A stretch of 64,000 nt of DNA from CBDCUC01 sp965222485 (lineage in GTDB: Bacteria; Pseudomonadota; Alphaproteobacteria; Rhizobiales; Hyphomicrobiaceae). The stretch covers positions 806,001-870,000 of the forward strand of contig CBDCUC010000040.1 of NCBI GenBank assembly GCA_965222485.1. The letters run 5' to 3'. The notes under the pieces were generated by a model, which was not told the DNA's origin, did no database searches, and saw only the letters and a list, made by a program, of their open reading frames with translations. Position numbers and translations under genes: made by a program. The first letter of the stretch is position 1. The number at the start of each line of letters is the position of its first letter. Shown piece by piece: positions 18,230-27,527 of the stretch.

Positions 18230-19603
18230 CTAGTGCAGTTTGATGGGTGGTTCGGAGTGTCGCGTGAAAAACCGCGACAGCGTGTCGATCGCGACCGTGC
18301 CGAAGCCATGCAGAGCAAGCAAGTGCATCTTGTAGAGCGATCGATACATAAACTTTGCAAACAGCCCTTCGACCATCATTGAGCGGCCGGAAACAAAACC
18401 CATCAGATTTCCAACGGTTGTATAGTGACCAAGTGACACGAGCGAGCCAAAGTCCTTGTACCGAAACTTCGCCAGCTTTCTCTTGCCCCTCATCTTGCGC
18501 GGAATCTGTTTGATCAAATGCGACGATTCCTGGTGTGCGGCCTGAGCACGCGGCGGAATGGGTTGCTCCTCGCCTTCAGGCACCAGGTAGGCACTGTCGC
18601 CGATGACGAAAATATCATCGTCAACAGTTGTCTGCAGCGTCGGTTTGACGACGAGCTGGTTCGAGGAGCTGAGCTCCAAGCCATCAAGGTTCGACAATAC
18701 GTCTGGTCCCTTAACACCAGCCGCCCAAACGGTGAGTGCCGCCGGAATGACATCACCCGTTTCCAAAGTGACGCCGTCCTTTGCAACTTGCGTGACCCGT
18801 GACCCGACGCGCACATCCACTCCCAAGCCCTTGAGCGTTTCAGTTGTTGCGTTGGACAAACGTTCGGGCAAGGCGGGAAGAATGCGCGGAGCCGCCTCAA
18901 TGAGGGTGATCTTGATGTCGTCGTCGGGGTTGATTTTGTCGAGCCCGAAGGCCACCAGGCTACGCGCTGTCTGATGCAGTTCAGCGGAAAGTTCCGTCCC
19001 CGTGGCACCAGCGCCGATAATCGCGACGTGTAGCTGGCCCGGCCGCACAGGTCCTGATTGTGCAAAGGCTCGAATGCACGAGTTGATCAGTCGTCGATTA
19101 AAGCGCTCCGCCTGCTCCGGTGTATCGAGCATGATTGCGTGCTCGCTTGCCCCCGGCGTACCGAAGTCGTTTGATACGTTCCCAGTAGCGATAACAAGAG
19201 TATCGTATGGGATGTAGCGCTCCGGCGTGATTTGTTCACCGTCTTCATCGAAAGTGGCGGCGCAGTGAACAAGCTTGCGGCTCCGATCCAGACCGATCAT
19301 CTCGCCGTACCGGAACTGAAACCCGTTCCAATGCCCATGTGCCAGATAATTGAGTTCGTGCTGCCTGGCGTCCATGCTGCCCGCGGCAATCTCGTGCAGC
19401 AGTGGTTTCCACACATGGGTGCGTGATCGTTCAATAAGCGTGATGTACGCTTTGCCTTTGCGCCCCAGTTTCTTGCCGAGTTGTGTAACAAGTTCCAGTC
19501 CGGCGGCGCCGCCACCAACAACAACGATCTTATGCTTGTCGGTTGGGGCCTCGACGATCATGGGCCCATTGCTTGCGCCAGCACCCGCAGACGATTCCTG
19601 CAT
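18230..19603 (-). CDS. ndh: Type II NADH:quinone oxidoreductase (NDH-2)
   Basis: The 457-residue flavoprotein oxidises NADH and passes electrons to quinone without pumping protons. The FAD-binding Rossmann motif VVVGGGAAGLELVTQLG is at about residues 27-43 and the NADH-binding motif AIIGAGATGTELSAEL at about 184-199. IFVIGDSAYL near residue 325 is the second FAD contact. An amphipathic, basic C-terminal region (RSLYKMHLLALHG) fits monotopic membrane binding. The ATG at 19603 has GGGAG 7 bases upstream. It precedes the APC permease on the same strand. Confidence 0.93.
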   Translation of the reverse strand: MQESSAGAGASNGPMIVEAPTDKHKIVVVGGGAAGLELVTQLGKKLGRKGKAYITLIERSRTHVWKPLLHEIAAGSMDARQHELNYLAHGHWNGFQFRYGEMIGLDRSRKLVHCAATFDEDGEQITPERYIPYDTLVIATGNVSNDFGTPGASEHAIMLDTPEQAERFNRRLINSCIRAFAQSGPVRPGQLHVAIIGAGATGTELSAELHQTARSLVAFGLDKINPDDDIKITLIEAAPRILPALPERLSNATTETLKGLGVDVRVGSRVTQVAKDGVTLETGDVIPAALTVWAAGVKGPDVLSNLDGLELSSSNQLVVKPTLQTTVDDDIFVIGDSAYLVPEGEEQPIPPRAQAAHQESSHLIKQIPRKMRGKRKLAKFRYKDFGSLVSLGHYTTVGNLMGFVSGRSMMVEGLFAKFMYRSLYKMHLLALHGFGTVAIDTLSRFFTRHSEPPIKLH

Positions 19604-19770
19604 TCTATTTCTCCCGTCCCGTCTCGCAACGGGATCTGAAAATGGAACCGGGTTAGGAAGTGGTCGTTCCCCGGTGATTGCGTAAAAATGCCCTTGGTTA
19701 TCGTGCCGCTCGCCATGGCCCGTCAGGGCGTTACCGCACGGGGCACTTTGTCGTCTGCCTTGGAAGCGCC

Positions 19771-22209
19771 TTAGCGCCTGATTTCCCCACCCGTGGCCTT
19801 ATTGACCGCGCCGACAATTCGCTGAGCAACAGCCTCAATGTCGTTATCCGTTAAAGTGGCATCGACCGGCTGTAGTGTCACCTCCAGGCCCAGCGACTTT
19901 TTGCCTTCCTCTGCCAGTTTTCCACCCTCAAAAAGGTCGAAGACAACGATATTGGCAATAAGCTTTTTGTCTGCGGAGGCTGCCGCACGCACGACATCAC
20001 CGGCCGCGACGCTGCTCTCGAGCACGAATGCAAAGTCGCGTTTAACGGGCAGAAGGTCAGTATTTTCAAGTGTCGGTCGCGCCCGCCCTTGTTTCTTTTT
20101 CTCAGGCGGCAGCGCATCCAGGAAGATTTCAAAACCACTGACCGGCTGATCGACATCCAGTGCCTTTAACGTTGCGGGGTGGATCTCTCCGAAGTGGGCA
20201 AGTACGACTTTAGGACCAAGCCGCAGCGTGCCCGATCGACCTGGGTGGAACCAGTCAGGCGCATCTTTCGTGACTTGTGCCCGTGTCGGATCGAAACCGA
20301 GGCTGGCCAGAACCGCAAATACATCTGCCTTGACGTCGTAAACACCTGCCTCATCCGCAGTGCTGCTCCAATGCCGCCCACGTCCGATCAGCTGTGCGCG
20401 GCCAGCGCGAATACCGGCAGCAGCCTGGTATTGATCGGCTTCCCCATCGCCGCGATAGGCTTGTCCTAGTTCGAATACCGCCAGATCCGATTGACCGCGG
20501 TTGCGGTTTCGTTGCGCTGCCGTCAACAAACCTGGCAAGAGGCCGGGTCGCATGGACGACAGTTCTGACGAGATCGGATTGGCCAGATCCAGTTCAGGTT
20601 GACCACCGCCAAACAACTTAGCCTCACGCGAACCGATGAAAGACCAGGTCACGGCCTCCACAAACCCACGCCCTGCGAGTGTTCGACGTGTACGGCGTGC
20701 TTTGCGCTGCGAAACGGTAAGGACGGCACGCGTAACGCCATGCTCCCGAGGCAGCGGTACGGGAGAAATTTTGTCGAGACCTGCAATGCGCGCAACTTCC
20801 TCAACAAGATCGGCTGACCCGTGAACGTCAGGACGCCATGTCGGCACGGTCACCTTTAGTTTGCTGCCCTTGCCCCCGCTCTTGAAACCCAATGCGGTGA
20901 GAATGGATTTTATTTCGGCGTCTTTGAGTTTCAGGCTCGTAAGGCGTTCGACTTTCGCCGTGTCGAATTCAATCACGTTGTTTGGTGTAGGCGGTTTGCC
21001 AGCGACTTTTGCTTTTGAAGGTGTGCCGCCGGCAACCTCCAGGATCATGGCCGTTGCCAGATCAAGCCCGGGTAGCACGGAGGCCGGGTCGACACCGCGT
21101 TCAAACCTGTAACGCGCATCAGTTACAAGCCCCGTCTTGCGTCCGGTCGCAGCCGTCCTCAGCGGGTCGAACCACGCGCTTTCGATCAAGACGTTAGTCG
21201 TCTCATCGGTGCAGCCGCTGTCTTCGCCACCCATGACGCCGCCTAATCCCAACGGCCCGTTGTCGTCCGCGATGACGCACATGGTTTCATCGACTTTGTA
21301 GGTTGTGCCATCGAGTCCTAGGAAGGACTCACCGTTCTTGCCAAGGCGCGCACGCACTGCGCCGGTAAGCTTGTCTGCATCATAGACGTGGAGCGGCCGC
21401 CCTCGGTCGTAGGATATGTAGTTGGTAATATCGACCAGAGCGTTGATCGGACGAAGCCCTATGGCCGTCAGCCGATTGGCAAGCCAGGCCGGCGATGGCC
21501 CGTTCTTGACGTTCTCGACATAGCGGCCAGCGAAGACCGGGCAGGCATCTTCACTTCCTTTTTTAAATTCAAGCTTGATGTCGATCGGACACGCTGCGGT
21601 GCCCTCGACACCCGGCGCTTCGGGTTCGGGTTTCAACGTACCCAACCCGGCCGCGGCAAGATCACGCGCGATGCCTCTGACACCCGTGCAGTCAGGCCGG
21701 TTTGGTGTCAGGCCGACTTCAAAAACAGGATCGTTGAGGCCGGCTGCATCGATGTAGCGTTCCCCCACATGGCCACTGAATTCAGATTCAGGCAGATCCA
21801 GAATTCCTTCGGCATCATCAGCAAGCTGCAACTCGGCTGCCGAACACATCATTCCGTTGGATTCAACGCCGCGCACCGGCTTCTTGACGAGTGTCACGTC
21901 AAGCCCGGGTACATAAGTGCCAATTGGCGCGAAAACGGCAAACATGCCGGCACGTGCGTTAGGCGCACCGCAAACGATTTCCCTCAGCGGCTGGCCTGGC
22001 TCGGTTTCAACCTGCAAGACTTGCAGACGGTCTGCGTTAGGGTGCTTTTTTGCTTCCACGACGCGCGCAACCGAGAAGGCACCAAGCTTTTCCGCTGGAT
22101 CTTCAATGGCCTCGACCTCCAGACCGATCGCTGACAGAGTTGTCGAAAGCAATTCGATCGAAGCATCGGTGTCCAAGTGGTCTTTGAGCCATGACAACGT
22201 GAATTTCAT
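19771..22209 (-). CDS. pheT: Phenylalanyl-tRNA synthetase beta subunit
   Basis: The 812-residue subunit pairs with PheS in an alpha2beta2 enzyme that charges tRNA-Phe. It starts MKFTLSWLKDHLDT as in the family. An EMAP/OB tRNA-binding domain lies at about residues 40-150, the B3/B4 editing domain at about 210-385, the B5 domain at about 400-480, and the anticodon-binding FDX-ACB domain occupies the last 95 residues. The length is normal (795-810). The gene follows pheS with a 130-base gap, long for this pair, but no other gene fits between them. Expression is probably with pheS. Confidence 0.98.
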   Translation of the reverse strand: MKFTLSWLKDHLDTDASIELLSTTLSAIGLEVEAIEDPAEKLGAFSVARVVEAKKHPNADRLQVLQVETEPGQPLREIVCGAPNARAGMFAVFAPIGTYVPGLDVTLVKKPVRGVESNGMMCSAAELQLADDAEGILDLPESEFSGHVGERYIDAAGLNDPVFEVGLTPNRPDCTGVRGIARDLAAAGLGTLKPEPEAPGVEGTAACPIDIKLEFKKGSEDACPVFAGRYVENVKNGPSPAWLANRLTAIGLRPINALVDITNYISYDRGRPLHVYDADKLTGAVRARLGKNGESFLGLDGTTYKVDETMCVIADDNGPLGLGGVMGGEDSGCTDETTNVLIESAWFDPLRTAATGRKTGLVTDARYRFERGVDPASVLPGLDLATAMILEVAGGTPSKAKVAGKPPTPNNVIEFDTAKVERLTSLKLKDAEIKSILTALGFKSGGKGSKLKVTVPTWRPDVHGSADLVEEVARIAGLDKISPVPLPREHGVTRAVLTVSQRKARRTRRTLAGRGFVEAVTWSFIGSREAKLFGGGQPELDLANPISSELSSMRPGLLPGLLTAAQRNRNRGQSDLAVFELGQAYRGDGEADQYQAAAGIRAGRAQLIGRGRHWSSTADEAGVYDVKADVFAVLASLGFDPTRAQVTKDAPDWFHPGRSGTLRLGPKVVLAHFGEIHPATLKALDVDQPVSGFEIFLDALPPEKKKQGRARPTLENTDLLPVKRDFAFVLESSVAAGDVVRAAASADKKLIANIVVFDLFEGGKLAEEGKKSLGLEVTLQPVDATLTDNDIEAVAQRIVGAVNKATGGEIRR

Positions 22210-22339
22210 GACAATCAGGGCCTTTCAATCGTTCGCTCCGCGAACCGCGGGCTAACATGACGAGCCGTCCACACGGCTCATGTACTTGCCTGTCGCGTCG
22301 GTTCGCACATTCTTACGTCGCAGCCGTCCGCCTCAATAA

Positions 22340-23413
22340 TCAGGACGACAAGCCGCCACCCAGTGTTGGCACGTCAAGCACCGAGAAACCGTAGTGGCGC
22401 AGCCATCGCATGTCGGCGGAAAAGAAGGCGCGCAAGTCCGTCAGGCCGTATTTCAGCATGGTCAACCGGTCCAGCCCCACGCCGAAGGCGAATCCTTGAT
22501 ATCGATCCGGATCCAGCCCGCAGTTCTTCAAGACGTTTGGGTGAACCATTCCGCAGCCAAGGATTTCCAGCCACTGCCCCGGCTTGCCGATGGCTTCCGC
22601 ACCGATGTCCACTTCCATCGACGGTTCGGTGAAGGGAAAGTGCGACGCGCGAAAACGCATCTTCACTTCATCCACCTCAAAGAAGGCCTTGCAGAATTCC
22701 TCCAGAACCCACTTGAGATGTCCCATGTGCGTGGTCTCATCGATGACCAGACCTTCGATCTGATGGAACATCGGCGTGTGTGTCTGGTCTGAATCGCGGC
22801 GGTAGACGCGGCCAGGCGCAATGATGCGGATGGGCGGCTTGTTCGCTTCCATGGTCCGGATTTGCACCGGGCTCGTATGCGTGCGCAGCAAGAGCCGTGT
22901 GCCATCCGCCTTTGGCGGGAAGTAGAAGGTGTCGTGTTCCTGCCGCGCCGGATGTTCTTCGGCGATATTCAGCTTGGTGAAGTTCAGATCATCCGTTTCG
23001 ATGTCCGGCCCCTCAGCGACCGCAAAACCCATGTCTGCGAAGATCTCCACGCACTCGTCGAGCACCTGACTGACCGGGTGGATGCGCCCCTCTGCCAGCG
23101 GGCCCAGACGCACCGGCAACGTAATGTCAGCCTGCTCGTTTGAAAGCTGTGCATCAAGCGCAGCGGCTTCCAATGCCTCCGTCCGTTTTGCCAAGGCCGC
23201 GTTGACATTCTCTTTGACGAGGTTGACGGCCTGCCCGAAAGATTTGCGCTCTTCCGGCGCCATCTTGCCGAGCTTTTGCATTTGCGCCGAGACGCGTCCC
23301 TTCTTGCCGAGCGCAGACACACGCACGGCCTCGATTTCGGCAAGGTCCGATGCCGCTGAGATCTCGGCCAACAGGTCCGCCTCAAGGCTTTGCAGGTCGT
23401 TAGACTTAGTCAT
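22340..23413 (-). CDS. pheS: Phenylalanyl-tRNA synthetase alpha subunit
   Basis: The 357-residue catalytic subunit has an N-terminal coiled coil (about 1-90) that reaches the tRNA, then the class II synthetase core. The class II signatures are seen: RTHTSPVQIRTM, GRVYRRDSDQTHTPMFHQIE (motif 2) and GFAFGVGLDRLTMLKYGL (motif 3). It begins MTKSNDLQSLEADL. It lies downstream of rplT by about 230 bases and upstream of pheT in the usual translation cluster. I see no T-box or attenuator with a Phe-rich leader in the gap, though a short leader could be missed. Confidence 0.98.
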   Translation of the reverse strand: MTKSNDLQSLEADLLAEISAASDLAEIEAVRVSALGKKGRVSAQMQKLGKMAPEERKSFGQAVNLVKENVNAALAKRTEALEAAALDAQLSNEQADITLPVRLGPLAEGRIHPVSQVLDECVEIFADMGFAVAEGPDIETDDLNFTKLNIAEEHPARQEHDTFYFPPKADGTRLLLRTHTSPVQIRTMEANKPPIRIIAPGRVYRRDSDQTHTPMFHQIEGLVIDETTHMGHLKWVLEEFCKAFFEVDEVKMRFRASHFPFTEPSMEVDIGAEAIGKPGQWLEILGCGMVHPNVLKNCGLDPDRYQGFAFGVGLDRLTMLKYGLTDLRAFFSADMRWLRHYGFSVLDVPTLGGGLSS

Positions 23414-23647
23414 TTGAAGCCCCCTGACCGAATAGGATGGGGTTTATTGAAAATACCGCACTAATGATTGCATTGCGGCGAGCGGCGCTGGAGCGTGGCC
23501 AGACTGTCATCTCGTGCTTGCAGCTCGCGCGAATGCTTCCAATGCAGACTCCCAAAAAAAATCGAGCTGGGCTTGAAGCAGGATCGGGTGACGGGCCGCA
23601 GGTCGGCAGCGACCCATCTTAAATCGTTACGCGCGTGTCCGCCTTGA

Positions 23648-24019
23648 TTACTTGGAGGCCGCTTTCTCAACAGCTGCAGAGGCCTGATCGACAAGCGCCT
23701 TGAATGCAGCGTTATCGCGCACGGCCAAGTCGGCCAGCACTTTGCGATCCACTTCGATTCCGGCCTTGTTCAGGCCGTCGATAAATCGGCCGTACGTCAG
23801 TCCATGCTCGCGGCTGGCAGCATTGATGCGCTGGATCCACAAAGCGCGGAAGTTGCGCTTTTTGCGTTTGCGATCGCGGTACTGGTACTGCAGTGCGCGC
23901 TCGACGGCCTGTTTCGCCGCGCGAATCGTGTTTTTGCGACGGCCATAATAGCCGCTGGCTGCGTTGAGGACTTTTTTGTGTTTTGCGTGGGCGGTCACAC
24001 CGCGTTTGACGCGTGCCAT
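23648..24019 (-). CDS. rplT: 50S ribosomal protein L20
   Basis: The 123-residue basic protein is a standard L20: MARVKRGVTAHAKHKKVLN at the start, KNTIRAAKQAVERALQYQYR and FRALWIQRINAA in the middle. L20 binds 23S rRNA early in 50S assembly and in many bacteria represses the infC-rpmI-rplT mRNA. It follows rpmI by 85 bases. The C-terminal tail (about eight residues past the conserved end) is Ala/Lys-rich. Confidence 0.98.
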   Translation of the reverse strand: MARVKRGVTAHAKHKKVLNAASGYYGRRKNTIRAAKQAVERALQYQYRDRKRKKRNFRALWIQRINAASREHGLTYGRFIDGLNKAGIEVDRKVLADLAVRDNAAFKALVDQASAAVEKAASK

Positions 24020-24104
24020 GTTGGCTCTCCGCTTCTAAAATGACGTTTCGAAAGATGAGGGATGATCTGGCTTGATCACAGGTGACGTCACCCGTGCCGG
24101 CCCC

Positions 24105-24305
24105 CTATCGCGCGTAGGGCATATACTTTTTGACGATTTTTGCATCGGCATCGCTCAGCACCATCGTGCCGCGTGCATTGCGGATGAACTTTTTCGTACG
24201 CTTGATCATGCCGTGCCGCTTGCCTGCAGCAGCGACCTTGACCTTGCCCGTCGCGGTCATTTTGAAGCGCTTCTTGGCGCCACTCTTGGTCTTCATTTTG
24301 GGCAT
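24105..24305 (-). CDS. rpmI: 50S ribosomal protein L35
   Basis: The 66-residue product matches L35: MPKMKTKSGAKKRFKMTATG, then KRHGMIKRTKKFIRNARG and a C-terminus KYMPYAR. The ATG at 24305 is the conserved start, with GGAG about 9 bases upstream. A longer in-frame extension of 66 codons upstream is not family-like and is rejected. It sits between infC and rplT as usual. Confidence 0.97.
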   Translation of the reverse strand: MPKMKTKSGAKKRFKMTATGKVKVAAAGKRHGMIKRTKKFIRNARGTMVLSDADAKIVKKYMPYAR

Positions 24306-24636
24306 TTTGCTCTCCTCGAAAGATATATGGCTTGCCGCAGGACTGACGATTCCGTCGGCAAACCGACAAGCCTTTCGCGCTATTGAGCGGCTACACCGCA
24401 TTGGGCCACTAGACCCTTGGTAAAATGCCGCCACGGCTTGAGGCTGTCTTGCAAAGCATATTAAGCCGCCACGGCATGCCCCGCCGGGCGGCTTCGAAGT
24501 CACGGGTTATAGGTCGCTGGAATGCCTTCGGCAACAAAAAATGATGTGCCCGCGGCAAGTTGCTGCCGCTTTTCCTTTGATCGTCTCCAAGTCGGAGAGA
24601 AGGCCAGGGAGGACATGCAACCCGCAATTCGGGTAA
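24306..24636. other. infC-rpmI intergenic region
   Basis: The 331-base gap is long for this operon. It holds a GCGGCA/TGCCGC hairpin at 24552-24569; on the minus strand a run of six T lies about 11 bases past it. This might be an attenuator or an L20/L35 regulatory structure, but the evidence is thin. No gene is seen. Confidence 0.4.
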
Positions 24637-25176
24637 TTACTTCGGAGCCAGCACCATCACCATTTGGCGGCCTTCCAGGCGCGGCTCGCTTTCCACCTTC
24701 GCAATGAGTTCCACCTCGGCTTTGACCCGTTGCAGGACCTCCATGCCCAGATGCTGGTGGGCCATTTCCCGCCCTCGGAACCGCAACGTCACTTTGACCT
24801 TGTCGCCGTCATCAAAGAATCTCTTTATGGCGCGCAGCTTGACGTCATAGTCGTGCTGATCGATCGCCGGGCGCATCTTCACTTCCTTGATCTCTACGAT
24901 CTTTTGTTTCTTGCGCGCCTCGGCCGCCTTTTTCTGCTCTTGGAACTTATACTTACCGTAGTCCATGATTTTGCAGACTGGCGGATCGGCATCCGGCGAG
25001 ATTTCCACCAAATCCAGCCCGGCCTCGATCGCGCGCTCAAGCGCGTCTTCGCGGGCAACGACGCCGACATTATCTGAATTCTCGTCTATCAAACGAACGT
25101 CACGGGCCCGGATTGCCTCATTCAATCGTGGGCCAGCTGGCTCGCGCTCAGGCGCGGCTCTGTAAGGACGGCGGAT
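24637..25176 (-). CDS. infC: Translation initiation factor IF-3 (predicted AUC start)
   Basis: IF-3 binds the 30S subunit, prevents subunit joining and rejects non-canonical start codons. The conserved protein covers LNEAIRARDVRLIDENSDNVGVV (N domain), the linker KKQKIVEIKEVKMRP and the C domain with DYDVKLRAIKRFFDDGDKVK. The longest frame with a standard start would begin at 25278, but its first 34 residues are not IF-3-like. The family N-terminus, IRRPYRAAPE, coincides with an ATC codon at 25176, with AAGGAG 8 bases before it. This gives 179 residues, the normal size. Non-canonical starts are known for infC, where IF-3 represses its own translation. Confidence 0.95.
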   Translation of the reverse strand: MRRPYRAAPEREPAGPRLNEAIRARDVRLIDENSDNVGVVAREDALERAIEAGLDLVEISPDADPPVCKIMDYGKYKFQEQKKAAEARKKQKIVEIKEVKMRPAIDQHDYDVKLRAIKRFFDDGDKVKVTLRFRGREMAHQHLGMEVLQRVKAEVELIAKVESEPRLEGRQMVMVLAPK

Positions 25177-25340
25177 GGTTAACTCTCCTTTTGTTGCCTC
25201 GAAAGTAGAACGAACATAGTGCGCAATCGTTTCATGCCTATTATGCTCAAGGCTAAACAAATGACTGCGTTTTTCCAATTTGGCGAAGGATTGGCAAGAA
25301 TTGGGGCCAAGTCAAGCGCCGAAACCCTTTTGCTATCGGC

Positions 25341-26549
25341 TCATTCACCACTGTTTGCGCTATATGCGGCCAGCAGCCGGCTTCCCAGAAGATCGTCATA
25401 CACACCTAGAGTCTTGCGCTTCATCGAGTCCAGCGAAAAGGACGTCAGAACATGCGCGCGCGCCCGCCGGCCCATGGCCAAGCGGGCTTCGTCATCCATG
25501 TTAAGCCCTTCCTCGATGGCATCGGCAAGCAAGTCCGGGTCGCTTGGCGGTACGAGCCATCCGGTCATTTGATCGGCAGGCACATGCGGCCGCGATTTTA
25601 CGGTTTCTGGCGGGGCGCCGATATCGGTTGCGATCACCGGGCAGCCCATGACCTGTGCTTCGGTTGCCGCACGCCCGAACGCCTCTGGTTCACTCGAGGC
25701 AACAACCGCCATGTAGGCGGCCTTAAACGCCGCCGGCATATCATCGACGTGCCCCACAAGGCGCACGGCGTCTGACAGGCCGGCATCTGCAATCTGCCGC
25801 TCCAGCGCATTGAAGTAGGCGGACCGCCCCTGTGCATCGCCAGCCAGAACAACCACTGCCTGTCCCAGCATGCGTCGGGCCATAAGCTGCTTGGTCGCCT
25901 CGATGACAACCGTCTGACCTTTCCAGCTTGTCAGCCTTGCTGCATGCAGGATGATGCGGTCGTCTTCATTGACATTCCACCGCGTACGAAGCGCCTCAAC
26001 GCGGTCATCTGAGATGGCATCAGGATCGAAGTAATGCCCGTCGACGCCACGGTAGATTACGCGCAAGTTGCGAGCGGGCGTTCCGTAACGGGCTTCGATG
26101 AGATCGGATGTGTATCGGGAGTTGGCGATAACCGTATCACCGCGCGCCATCACACTGTTATAGAATTTCTTCAACCTCCCATTCTCGTTGTATGCCCCAT
26201 GGTAGGTCGTGACAAAGGGCACATTGCTCCAGCGCGCAGCCATAAGCGCGCTCCAGGCTGGAGCCCGTGATCTGGCATGCACGAGGTCAACCCGCCTATT
26301 GATGATCATGCGCTTTAGGCGGCGCGCGTTCCAAAAAATCTTCACCGGATTCTTGGTGGCGGCCGGAAAGAACACGAGCTTTCCGCCCGCTTCGGCCAAT
26401 TGCGATGCCAGCCGCCCGCCTTCTGACACGACCAATGCCTTACCACCGGCCCGGCAGATCGCACTCGCAATCTCTACCGTCGACAATTCCGCCCCGCCCG
26501 TATCGAGCTCTGGGATGATCTGCAGTATGGTCGGCTGTGATTTTGACAA
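25341..26549 (-). CDS. Family GT4 glycosyltransferase
   Basis: The 402-residue protein has two Rossmann-like domains (GT-B fold). The N-terminal acceptor domain starts ILQIIPELDTGGAELSTVEI, with the glycine-rich acceptor loop. The C-terminal donor domain has HAARLTSWKGQ and the GT4 signature EPEAFGRAATEAQVMGCPVI, where the E-x7-E pair binds the nucleotide sugar. It is cytoplasmic or membrane-associated by its inner face. Homologues build LPS or exopolysaccharide. It lies 164 bases upstream of infC on the same strand and diverges from the hydrolase at 26684. The acceptor and sugar cannot be told. Confidence 0.92.
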   Translation of the reverse strand: MSKSQPTILQIIPELDTGGAELSTVEIASAICRAGGKALVVSEGGRLASQLAEAGGKLVFFPAATKNPVKIFWNARRLKRMIINRRVDLVHARSRAPAWSALMAARWSNVPFVTTYHGAYNENGRLKKFYNSVMARGDTVIANSRYTSDLIEARYGTPARNLRVIYRGVDGHYFDPDAISDDRVEALRTRWNVNEDDRIILHAARLTSWKGQTVVIEATKQLMARRMLGQAVVVLAGDAQGRSAYFNALERQIADAGLSDAVRLVGHVDDMPAAFKAAYMAVVASSEPEAFGRAATEAQVMGCPVIATDIGAPPETVKSRPHVPADQMTGWLVPPSDPDLLADAIEEGLNMDDEARLAMGRRARAHVLTSFSLDSMKRKTLGVYDDLLGSRLLAAYSANSGE

Positions 26550-26683
26550 TTCGAAAGGCTCGGCTGAATGAGGTGAGGCAGGACATTTGAAATGCCTCTG
26601 TTCTCACCGGCACAGGGCTTAGATGCAGAGGCCCTCGACTGGATATCAGACGAAGAGCAATAGCGGGAGAGTTTTGGCAAGCA

Positions 26684-27478
26684 ATGCAGAGCGACCGTCC
26701 ACAATTCCTCAATGTTGGCAGTGGCGCCAGTAAGCGTCGTATCGCCTATCGGGTCATGCCTCCTGCTGAAGATGATGGCTTGAGCCTAATCTGGCTGCCG
26801 GGGCTGAAATCCGACATGAACTCCACCAAGGCGACGGCCTTGAAAGAATGGGTGCCGCAACAAGGACTTGGGTTGACGCGCTTCGAATACTCCGCGCACG
26901 GCGACTCAGACGGCGATTTCCTGAAGGCAACGATCGGAGATTGGCTGGAGGAAACCCGTATTCTATTCGACACCGTCACATCGGGCCCGCAAATCCTGGT
27001 CGGGTCGTCCACCGGTGGGCACATTGCGCTTGTGCTGTTGCGTCAGCTTTTGCGTCAGGACCCACAATCCGCCGAACGCATCAAGGCCCTGGTCCTCATA
27101 GCGCCGGCGTGGGACCTGACAGAGGAGCTCATGTGGAAAAAATTCGATGCCGGTGCGCGCCAGGATCTAATGGAGAAGGGCGTCTACTACCAGCCAAACG
27201 ATTATGGCGAGCCCTATGCCATCACGCGCCACTTTATCGAGGAGGGACGCAATCACTTGTTAAAACGCGAGCCTTTTGATCCCGGACGTCCGATCGTCAT
27301 ATTGCAAGGGCTGCAAGACGAGCCTGTTCCGCCCGAACACACGCGTGAGCTTAAAAGCTTTCTCACAGGCGGCTGGGTCGAATTGAACGAGGTGGCGGAC
27401 GGCGACCACTCGCTGTCGCGTCCTGAGGATCTCCAGCTCTTGTTTGCCAAGATAGAAGAATTGCGCACACAGCTGTAA
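26684..27478 (+). CDS. Alpha/beta-hydrolase
   Basis: The 264-residue protein is a single-domain alpha/beta hydrolase. The nucleophile elbow is VGSSTGGHIALV (Ser at about residue 107, GxSxG); the acid is probably Asp in LQGLQDEPVP (about 212) and the His is in ADGDHSLSRPED (about 245). The oxyanion-side motif LIWLPGLKSDM is at about 34-44. It resembles the ABHD10-like esterases widespread in alphaproteobacteria, enzymes that cleave thioesters or acyl-glucuronide esters, but the substrate here is unknown. No signal peptide is seen. A short exported protein follows 50 bases downstream on the same strand. Confidence 0.88.
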   Translation: MQSDRPQFLNVGSGASKRRIAYRVMPPAEDDGLSLIWLPGLKSDMNSTKATALKEWVPQQGLGLTRFEYSAHGDSDGDFLKATIGDWLEETRILFDTVTSGPQILVGSSTGGHIALVLLRQLLRQDPQSAERIKALVLIAPAWDLTEELMWKKFDAGARQDLMEKGVYYQPNDYGEPYAITRHFIEEGRNHLLKREPFDPGRPIVILQGLQDEPVPPEHTRELKSFLTGGWVELNEVADGDHSLSRPEDLQLLFAKIEELRTQL

Positions 27479-27527
27479 TGCGGTGTGCTGAAATATTGGT
27501 TGGTTGTTGTTTTCGGCAGGCTTACGG

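Noticed and set aside
21388..22134. 248-codon plus-strand frame
   Set aside because: It is antisense to pheT and has no start signal or family resemblance.
23414..23647. Possible T-box or Phe leader before pheS
   Set aside because: No T-box sequence and no short Phe-rich ORF with a terminator/antiterminator pair could be found.
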